From assembly GCA_964017065.1 (NCBI GenBank), contig OZ024789.1:1024764-1088763 (forward strand): 64,000 bases of DNA, read 5' to 3'. This DNA comes from Haliclona indistincta (lineage: Eukaryota; Porifera; Demospongiae; Haplosclerida; Chalinidae). The number at the start of each line of letters is the position of its first letter. The stretch's first letter is position 1. The translations under genes were made by a program, and so were the position numbers. This document shows, in pieces, positions 55,802-64,000 of the stretch. The notes beneath the pieces are model-generated. The model searched no databases. It had not been told where the DNA came from and was given only the letters and a program-made list of their open reading frames with translations.

Positions 55802-56399
55802 TTAACCCTTTAATTACTAAATTATCTTGCTGAAATTTTAACCTCGTAAATGCTGACCACTTCTCTCGTGAATATCTCGTGCGTCTTTTGTGCTACTGGT
55901 CTCAAATTTGCATCCTTTTACACCAGTGAGTAGCCGCAATTGCCCACACTCAAGTCGGTCAATATGCCCCTCCCGCTTCGAAATTGAAGCCGATAAAGTG
56001 CAACGACCTCGTCAAATTTTGTTCAAAGTTAGTACTTTGGGGATGGCTACTGAAAAGTACATACAAATAGCAGTGGTTTTGGTGAGAGCAAAATGTAGCC
56101 CAGATCATAGAGAATGCGCAAAAATGTGTTTTTCGAGCACCTTGAAGCCATAAAATGTCAACACTTTGTGGCAGCCATTTTGTTTTTCTTAAATCGTTGT
56201 GGAATTTGCACTGAAGCCATAGAAATGCCGTCGCCAATACGTTTAGCGCAGGGGCGCGTCGAAAACCACTCAATTTTTTGCGGTTATTTGTATTCTTCAA
56301 TTTGGCTTAATTTTTGGATATTTTAGCACTTTTTCATAAAGTTATGGTGTCTGACGTATTTATGACGCCAAATGGCGTCATTAGGGCTTAAAGGGTTAA
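55802..56399. mobile_element. TTAA-flanked MITE, copy 2 (inverted relative to 6,745-7,343)
   Basis: Begins TTAACCCTTTAATTAC and ends CTTAAAGGGTTAA; close relative of copy 1 in reverse orientation, 598 against 599 bp. TTAA borders on both sides. Confidence 0.87.
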
Positions 56400-56489
56400 G
56401 CTCAAACACAACCAAATAAGTCTACTAGTCACAACAAACATACTGCACGATGTTAACAATAAAGAGAGGAAAAAATAATCCAGCAGGGA

Positions 56490-56745
56490 ACCCATACATC
56501 ATTGTGCAAGCAATGTAGAGAGGCAGCAACATAGTCCAGCAAGTAACCTAGTGCTAGCAATATAGACATGAAACAACATAGTCCAGCAGGTAACCCATAT
56601 AGCATTTGAGTTAGCAACGTAGAGAGAAAACAGCATACCTCTGCAGGCAGCCTACATAGCATTGTGCTAGCAATGTAGAGAGGAAACAACATAGTCTAGT
56701 AGGCAAAGCATACAGCAATGTGCTAGCAATAGGGGCAGGCAAAGC
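56490..56745. repeat. ~60-70-bp imperfect tandem repeat
   Basis: Four to five degenerate units built on TGTGCTAGCAATGTAGAGAG, AAACAACATAGTCCAGCAGG and AACCCATA. Minus-strand open frames over it are repetitive and not genes. Confidence 0.8.
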
Positions 56746-56757
56746 ATATGTAATATA

Positions 56758-56938
56758 TAAACCATGGCTTGGAGGTGTGTATGCCGAATATACCACCCGA
56801 GGTCGAGGTCAGAGGAAGTTTGCAGCCGAGATAAACCCCGAGCGAAGCGAGGGGTTTATCGAGGCTGCAAACTTCCGATGACCGAGACCGAGGGTGGTAT
56901 ATTCGGCATACACACCGACAAGCCATGGTTCATATGTT
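56758..56938. repeat. Foldback repeat, CpG-rich centre
   Basis: Arms AACCATGGCTTG ... GTGTGTATGCCGAATATACC and complement; centre ACCCCGAGCGAAGCGAGGGGT. Stem about 75 bp with few mismatches. Confidence 0.88.
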
Positions 56939-56939
56939 A

Positions 56940-57545
56940 TATACCTTAGCGTGTGGGCGTCGCTTCTTGCTCGCGTTCGCGTGGATCTCGATTTAGCGGT
57001 GAGTCACGGGCCGAGAGGAGGCCCCAAGTGTGTACGCGTACCTGAGTAGAGTGTGTGGGAAAGACTTGGACAGCTTTGTGCTTCTAGAGCGAAAGAGCGA
57101 TCGCCATGCAAGTTTTACAAATTGTTCTTGCAATATTCAACATGACTTGGGCGGGGTTTGTCACATGCTTGCCAATTTAATACCCACTAGTGTCTGGATG
57201 ATTGTACACTATAAATCTCAGCCACTTCTCGGCATCTTTGCCCTGCAACTGGGTGCTGCTAGTTGCAAGGCGAATAACTTTCCGAGGATGCCGTCGTGCA
57301 ACCTCATCCTGGTCACGTGACCAGGGCACACCTCTTGGTTAACCCCTTGAGGAGTGTATTTCTCATATACCACCATGGTGGTATATATCGCATAATCTCC
57401 ATGGTGGATTATGCGATATATACCACCATGGAGGTATATGAGAAATTCACTCTTTAATGGGTTAACTGAGGTGTGCACCATGGTGGGGAATATGACGAAT
57501 ATACCACCTGTGCCTTGTATGGGGACGCCCACGCACTATGGTATA
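56940..57545. mobile_element. Possible MITE with GTGGGCGTC ends and inner foldback
   Basis: TATACCTTAGCGTGTGGGCG on the left pairs with the complement of GGACGCCCACGCACTATGGTATA on the right. Inside, 57,338-57,470 is a strong palindrome (GGTTAACCCCTT, CCACCATGGTGG and complements). Duplications are not clear. Confidence 0.5.
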
Positions 57546-57559
57546 TGTACTGATAAATG

Positions 57560-59560
57560 TAACAATACTTACAGTACAAACACAAAACAGCATAATACAG
57601 CAAACAGACAAAGAATAATAGTCACAAACGACATCATGCAACATGCAAACAATGACACAGTGAGAAAAACGAAGGTGAATTAAACAATGCCTACGGGGTA
57701 TAATATTTATAAGCAAAATGCAAACAAAGAAACAGCAATCATATGCCGCATGGGTAAGGAACCAAGGAACAGATACCACTGACATACTGCACAATTAAGC
57801 AAAGCAAACAAGAAGCAGACAGGCAAAGCACATAATACAGACAAGAAAATAGCAAATACACATAATAGTAAGCAAAAAACCTACAAAGCGTACAGCACGG
57901 ACATGCACCGAGAAGGAAACCACCTACTGCAAACGGGAGATGAGTAAATGTACCTACCATAAAGTAACTATGCATACAGCGCAGCAAGAAACAGTAAGCA
58001 AACATCATGTACAGCACTGTAAAGACAATGGAGACCACACCCATGAGCAACCAGCCGTGAATGCATACAGCCAAACACCACTAGCAGACAATGCCTACCA
58101 ATAACAATAGAACAGCAAACAACACATACTGTATACGTAACCCCACCACTACACAGCCATTATCTATTAAGCAAACAAGGCAAAGTAACCAATGTTCAGA
58201 TCACACAGTCATACAACCATGCAAATAATAACTTATTCTAGCACAAACCACTCGCATACCTATATGCAATCAACACAGTGATCAGGAAACCATGAAGTGG
58301 AAAATTAACCTACTTACAAATAAGAGAGGATCGCCGAATAAAATGGAACGCCGAGTGAAAATGTGACTCACAACAACTAGAGTACCACTCAAAAACAAAA
58401 CAATTAGCAACAGATGCCACAGGATGTCGAAGGGTGGGTCACACCACTATCGACAACCAACCATAGAAACTAACAGCCATACATACGAAAGAAACTAGAT
58501 TCACATCCGACAATATGAAGACAGAAGATGCCATGCCACACTACAGGCAGGTTGGTAACAGCATAGGCAGAACCCTATACTCACTGAGGCAACATTACGC
58601 AACATTACCCAAGCAAACCATACTCATAATAATAATGTGCATCGAACAACAAAGCTCAGCAGGAATCCCCTCTCCCCACAAGAAACGCCAGCTAAGGCGT
58701 AGCTAACAACAATGCACCCAAAGACTATCTGTCCAATAGTCTGATAAATATAATGTTAAAAGCACCCCAAAACAGACTGTCCCAAAGACAAGGCTATCAA
58801 ACACATGACATATGAAGCTTCACCATACAGCAACACAACAGCATGATACACATAAGGATCACAACAATCCACTCGACAACCACACTACAATAAATATGAT
58901 CAACTCACAATAACACATAATACGTACAAGTCTTATAACCAACCAATCGAGAGAAAGAACCGATTCAGTATAATACAGCAAACTGAGCATACTATGCGCT
59001 AGACAGCAAACAAGAAGCAGCACCCCATGTCCATTGCACACAGCAGCAACATAATAGACCAACAGTCCACAACCAAATAAACAAAGCAACAAAGAGACAG
59101 AATTAAGACACAAAAACTGTATCACTATAAACTGCTGACTCAAAACACAACCATGCTCAGAACACTGCCACTCCACATGAGACAACACTCGCCAACAATA
59201 CATACACTAGCTAGCTGCGAAGCAGACACTATTGAACTGGAGAAGAGCTCAGCCTAGAGAATTACAGGCATGCACATACCAGCTCAGCAAGTCTCCCCAC
59301 CCATGCAGCATCGGAAACCACGCAGTACGGCATTGACAGTAAAGACACGAGGTGCCCAGGAGAACTTGGAACGAAATCATGTTGAACAGCAGTAGAGCCA
59401 AGAACTCTGACAAGCCCGCCACGTGTCACATACCCACGGACAGTGGACTATAGACAGAGGACTCAGGAGGAGCGAGCAGCAAGTAGCAGAGAAAAGGAGA
59501 ACAGGAAACTGTTGGTGAACTCGCTAGTAGAGGCACAGCTAAAGCTAAGACCAGGACGTG
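57560..59560. other. Strand-skewed, T-poor block without credible genes
   Basis: Over about 2 kb the + strand is very rich in A and C and poor in T (frequent CAGCAAAC, ACAATA, AAGCAGAC). Minus-strand open frames of 111 and 114 residues here are hydrophobic only because the strand is T-rich. No domain, LTR or terminal repeat is recognised. Confidence 0.6.
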
Positions 59561-59870
59561 CCAATAATCAAAGTAACGTGGACGAAGCCAGACTGAACTG
59601 GTCACGCCTATAAATACCACTAGTATGGGGAGTGACCACTCGTCTATTAACCACGCCTAACCATTCACAAGATATCACTGTAAAGCATCACACTAGAGAT
59701 AAATTGATCTCAAAAATTACTGAAAGATTATGAAATGGTACGAGAAAAACTTAAAGGTTAGTAAAAATTGCTTACAAAATGAAATTTATTGTAATTTGCA
59801 TTTGTGTCTATCTCACTGGTGTTCCATTGCCAGAAATGTAATACATTTTCGGGCACGTGCTGTTTACATA

Positions 59871-60225
59871 CAGTACCGCTCACGAGTAAGTGTACTCAAA
59901 CCCGCGGGCTAACCGCGCGTAACTCGGGGGTGCCCGCGTGTCCGTGAACGTGTACCCGCTGCCCGCACCACACTAACCCGCGGCCCTCATGCAGCCTTGC
60001 ATGCACTCGCGACCCGCTGGATAGCTAGGCAGACTCACATTGTCGTTGTGTGACTTTCGCGAGCATATACAGTGCTCGCACGTATCCGCACCAGCGCGTG
60101 ATGCACTCTGTATTCGCATCTACCCGCGGTTAATGATACACGGTTCCGCGGGCAAGACAAAATTACCCCCGGGTTGCCTGCGAGTCTCCCGCGGGTGTTG
60201 GTCCACTTACTCGTGAGCGGTACTG
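59871..60225. mobile_element. TA-flanked Tc1/mariner-type MITE, GC-rich
   Basis: Ends CAGTACCGCTCACGAGTAAG and complement, continuing to CCCGCGGG on both sides, bordered by TA (59,869-59,870 and 60,226-60,227). Length 355 bp. CpG content stands out from the AT-rich surroundings. Confidence 0.88.
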
Positions 60226-60401
60226 TACGAAAGCGAACCACAAATCTACAAATTGCTCTTGGAGAAGCTATGAAACTTCAAAGATTGTTAATTGGTGCTT
60301 GTTCATTGGTGCTCTAAAACATCATCTGTTACCACAGACAGACGGTCAACACTGCATACCGGAATAAAAGTATTGCAAGCAATGGTGGACGAAGAAACAA
60401 G

Positions 60402-61561
60402 CCATCCCGGGTGGAACGAACCGCGAGATTTCACAATAATGTTGCGTGATCACGGTGACATGACGCGAGTTATTAACGATGAAACTCGCCGATTATCAGC
60501 GGTATATTGTTAGAATCTCGTTGTTACTCGGCGATAGAAACCGCGGGACCACGACGGCTGGAGAATTAGCACTGTTACTGCGAAAACTAACTTGCTTGGA
60601 TGATATAGCGCTGTACGAACACTGCCTGCTGTCCGAGATCTACCTACACATCAACTATCTCAGCTACCTTTGTTCCCGCTGTGTTCTTCCATGGTTGTTG
60701 CTACTGACTGCTGCTGTTATACTGGTACATTACTAGATGCGCTGTTGTTACTATGCTATGACTTACTCTTTCTCCATCCAGGTTGCAGTCGCGACGCAGA
60801 CTAACAGCAGGCGGCAAGCTAGACAACTATACCTATACACAGCTTTGTCTTTATTATTAAATTGATGATGTAACAATATTATAATACTAAACCGTGACTA
60901 GAATCTCTGTTGTATCTACTGCAGTGGGTCATCACACAGTAAGTCCTAGCTTCGAGCATGAACCCAGTAGTCTTGGTCCTTCTTGGAGATTGTTGGATGT
61001 TCAAATCAAGTTTTCCATCGTTGGTAGTTTGTTATCTGGTACTTTAAGCCACCGTAACAATCTCGGAAAGGAGAGATCCAGTGAGATCTTGCCAGTTCCC
61101 GGGTGATCGCGCGCGTGCTCTTGCGGTATCTCACGTGATCACTCAACTCGCGGCGCGCGCGATCACCAGTATCTCAAGTGGTCTCACGAGATCGAGCGAG
61201 ATTGCTGTGGAGATCGAGCTCGACAAGTCCGATTGCTCGCCTTTCTTGCTTAATTCGCCTCCAGGATAGTAACAGCCAGCCTTGATTGCTGTACTGAACG
61301 CAGCTAGAGCTTACAGCGGGAGAGTAGGCGCCCTCGATACACGCGTACGTACACAACGCACTCGACGCAAATAGAACAGCCATTTAGCACTTATGGTGGC
61401 AACTCGAGGCACGCATCATCGCTCGAGATCTCGCCTAGCATAGTGCTACAATGTAAGAACCCGCGAGGACGACATCTGACGTGATCTGTACGAGTTCACG
61501 GGACATGTAACGAGATCGCGACTGCAGTGTGAAATCTCGCGGTTCGTTCCACCCGGGATGG
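60402..61561. mobile_element. 1,160-bp element with perfect 34-bp inverted ends
   Basis: Ends CCATCCCGGGTGGAACGAAC, then CGCGAGATTTCACA, repeated exactly inverted. Flanks show no convincing duplication. The right half is rich in CGCGAGATC-type motifs (GATCTCGCG). A hypothetical + frame at 60,479-60,736 has no known domain; no transposase. Confidence 0.8.
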
Positions 61562-62727
61562 AACACACTTTTCAGCTTCCAGACGGAAGACACAAGGAGT
61601 TTGCTAACAACCTACTACTTGATTGCTGAAGCAATACAGCCACGAAAGAACTGTTTCCAGACCTGACCGTATTATGATTCTATCTAATTATCTGTAATTT
61701 TCACCTATTTTTATGCTAAAAATGGAACGCCCAAAATTCATCAACCGGAAATAAAATAAGCACCAGGCAAAGCTGTTTATAGCCTAGTACAAGAATTCCT
61801 GTCGAACTAGTGAAACCTCGTGAAATCTGTTAGAAAAACGGTTTCGAAATTTTGAAATCCTCCATTTTGTACAACATTTTGTATTACGCTATTGAGAGAA
61901 ATAGTGCAAAAATTGCATTGCAATTTGGAACGGCGAAACTACGTGCGAGCGCTTATAAACAGCCATGACAGGTTAGCTAAGGTACTGTTATCTATGAATC
62001 ACTGTCAAACTAAGGAATCCTGTTGCTCGTTGGCTACTGCCGCGCTGTTTTCTTGGTCCTCTCAATGATCGCCATACATTTCCCCACGTTAATTTACGGA
62101 AAAATATACGGTCAATCATTGTCCGTGTCCAATTATTTATGGCAATGCTATTGGCTTCTATTCTGACATTTGTTCTACAAAAGCATTAAAGCACCTTTGG
62201 TGCTTCATTATGTTAGTAATTGAAATGCACAAGAAATAGAATTTTTCACATCACAATTCGCGAAAACTATATATATTTGTAGCATCTTTCATATACTTCT
62301 ACTCGAGATGGTGTGTGTTCTTTCCAGCCTCTGGCTGAAAAAAGGAGTTATTTTGTTCTCGAGTGAGTTGTAAGGTTACTCGATCTAGTGCCTACAACAA
62401 AGAAACTCTATATCTATCCACTGATACACCCAGATTGAGATAGTCCAGTAACTGGTACTTAGATAATCTTCTATAATCAATGACCTTGTCTAGTTCACTT
62501 GAACTGCTTGATTGACTAGCTTTTGGTCCTCCTCGGGCGAAGAAAGGGCGCGAAACACACAGACTAACGATGGTACGTGGTAAGGCCAGTTTTCTCACTG
62601 TTGATTATGTAACATGATGCAATCGACACCACCAAGTCGATGATGGCAAATATTGTGGACATGTGGCAAGCAGATCGATGCACTTTGATCCGATCTTAAG
62701 CCAATGCGCATTTAACCAGTTATGGAG
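61562..62727. other. Interval without recognised gene
   Basis: An AAAGCACCTTTGGTGCTT hairpin at about 62,187-62,204 echoes the start of the composite repeat family. Otherwise nothing supported. Confidence 0.4.
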
Positions 62728-63038
62728 TAGGGCTAAAACGAATACTTGTACTATTCGACTATTCGATCGTTTTGACAGTATTCGAATGCTATTGCAGCTA
62801 TTCGAATATTCGTTTGAAGTCTTTTAGCAGTTGGGAAACTTGGGCTATTTGTAATCACGCAGTCCACAAATCAAGCCTGAGCCCTGACTGTATGTTGATA
62901 TACAACTTTCAAACATATTTTGTTCTTGCGCACTGGTTGCTAGAGCTAGTTTTATTCCGATAATAGAGTATTCGACTATTCGTTCGTTTTAGCTAGTGAC
63001 AATTCAAACATGAAAATGTGTTATTCGTTTCAGCCCTA
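62728..63038. mobile_element. hAT-type MITE
   Basis: TAGGGCTAAAACGAATA on the left and the complement TAGGGCTGAAACGAATA on the right, with TTATGGAG (62,720-62,727) and TTATGTAG (63,039-63,046) as an 8-bp duplication with one mismatch. The interior repeats TATTCGACTATTCG. Length 311 bp. Confidence 0.88.
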
Positions 63039-63046
63039 TTATGTAG

Positions 63047-64000
63047 TGTGGACAAGCACTGTTTGGAAATTGGATGGTACAAAAGCTCAAATTTCATTGG
63101 CCTGATTTATTATTAATTATTAATACATGTACAGTGTAGATCAGAAGCTATGAGAGAGACGTTAAAGAGTAGAAGCATGATCGAAACATTCTATGCTGTG
63201 CTATACCGTATATGAGCTACATGAACCTAACAAACAAGCAGGAAAGAAATGAAAGATATTTACAATATTATGTCAGACATGTTATCATCTACATTACAGT
63301 GCTTTTAATCTAGAGGAGCCACTTTTGTGTTTTGTGGTTAACAAGTATGTTTTGTGTTCAGAAAAAGTAACTATAGTTGCTATTGGACTGAAATTTGCTA
63401 TGAGTGTTCACACATCATTCCGTAGTGTGTGTAGAAAATCTGGACTGATTATGCTAGTTGACAGTAAAGTTGTTGCTGCTTGTGTACCAGGCATTGGTTT
63501 GCAATTATGAAAAAATGTGTTTAGAGCAGGAAAATAGTATGGAGCTGAGTTAAGAAAATTCCCTTTGCAGTCTGCTTGAATGACTATTCAGTTTTAATCT
63601 CAGCAAGTTAGAGAGCTTAACTTCCAAGCATAGTGAATTATGAGCCCTAAATGTACCAGAAATTGGCGATTTTTGGTGATAAAAGTGTTAAGGCTGAAAT
63701 CTGGACATCTTTGCGAGTTAAGAAAAACCACTTGATCTCTGGATAGCCAGATACTTGTAGTTTTCACTAGTTTTTAAACTAGCGCGATACGTTCATCCAT
63801 GCGCAAACGCGGTCAGCGAGAACACCAACTTTAGCTGTGACTTCGATTCTCTGCCGTGTTATAATGATATTCATCCAATATGAGCGTTTATCGATTACGT
63901 GTTTCTGCGTGCGCTGCGCCGCTCACTGTCGAGCGGCAAGAATGGCGCCGATCAAAAGCTGTGTTTTGCGCTTGCCCGTTCTTAAGCGTGCTTCTACAGC
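63047..64000. other. Interval without recognised gene
   Basis: A 61-residue + frame at 63,325-63,510 is not recognised. The last 150 bases contain GGCGCCGATC and CACTGTCGAGC motifs reminiscent of the MITE at 50.6 kb, perhaps the start of another copy. Confidence 0.35.

Noticed and set aside
57739..59203. Two membrane-like proteins (111 and 114 residues)
   Set aside because: Hydrophobicity comes from the T-rich minus strand of the skewed block; there are no conserved motifs or splice sites.
1..64000. tRNA and rRNA genes
   Set aside because: I looked for tRNA A/B box pairs with cloverleaf potential and for rRNA cores and saw none that I could support; a covariance-model scan would be decisive.

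Overview
The window looks like an invertebrate nuclear genome, most plausibly a sponge or another early-branching marine animal. This is inferred from short introns (about 50-90 bases) with GT-AG borders, a Roc-COR GTPase, and mobile elements typical of such genomes (Academ-type, hAT, BEL/Pao, Ty3/gypsy, Helitron, piggyBac-type TTAA MITEs, foldback repeats). There are no operons, rRNAs, tRNAs or CRISPR arrays. The species cannot be named from sequence alone.

Layout. 1-3.9 kb: a broken Ty3/gypsy element on the minus strand, split by a 636-bp MITE. 4.0-9.1 kb: minisatellite, one half of a large inverted duplication, a truncated MITE, a DDE-transposase scrap, a TTAA MITE and a minus-strand gene or relic of tiny exons with a PHD-like finger. 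9,270-14,394: the best element in the window, a structurally intact 5,125-bp DNA transposon with perfect 54-bp terminal inverted repeats and a perfect 9-bp target duplication. It carries a RecQ-like helicase on + and, convergent on -, a six-exon DUF6589-type protein that is probably the transposase. I interpret it as an AcademH-lineage transposon. A 712-bp derivative with related ends and its own perfect 9-bp duplication lies at 53,630-54,341. About 14.42-20.94 kb: a second large inverted-repeat unit with mirrored 49-bp minisatellite arrays flanking a minus-strand multi-exon Ulp1/C48-like protease gene.

21.2-23.1 kb: the 3' end of an unrecognised minus-strand gene, followed by a tandem array whose ~82-bp unit looks like a duplicated 33-bp mini-exon plus its intron, invaded by a pogo-like MITE. 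23.8-25.7 kb: a frameshifted Helitron Rep gene without its helicase. 26-29 kb: foldbacks and MITEs. About 29.2-35.6 kb: a composite dispersed repeat invaded by a 4,761-bp hAT element, itself invaded by an 1,841-bp element with 4-bp duplications. 36-41.6 kb: BEL/Pao debris and several MITEs.

41,980-44,039: a large exon of a Roc-COR (ROCO) protein, the most convincing host gene. 44.5-46.2 kb: a BEN-domain-like pseudogene. 46.3-48.1 kb: minisatellites and another composite-repeat copy. 49.5-51.1 kb: a degraded Tc1-like transposase and a TTAA MITE. 52.4-57.5 kb: nested foldbacks and MITEs. 57.56-59.56 kb: a strongly strand-skewed (T-poor on +) non-coding block. 59.9-63.0 kb: three well-delimited MITEs.

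The window is thus mostly layered mobile DNA around very few host exons. Exon borders were read by eye from splice consensus and reading frame; none is confirmed by transcripts.
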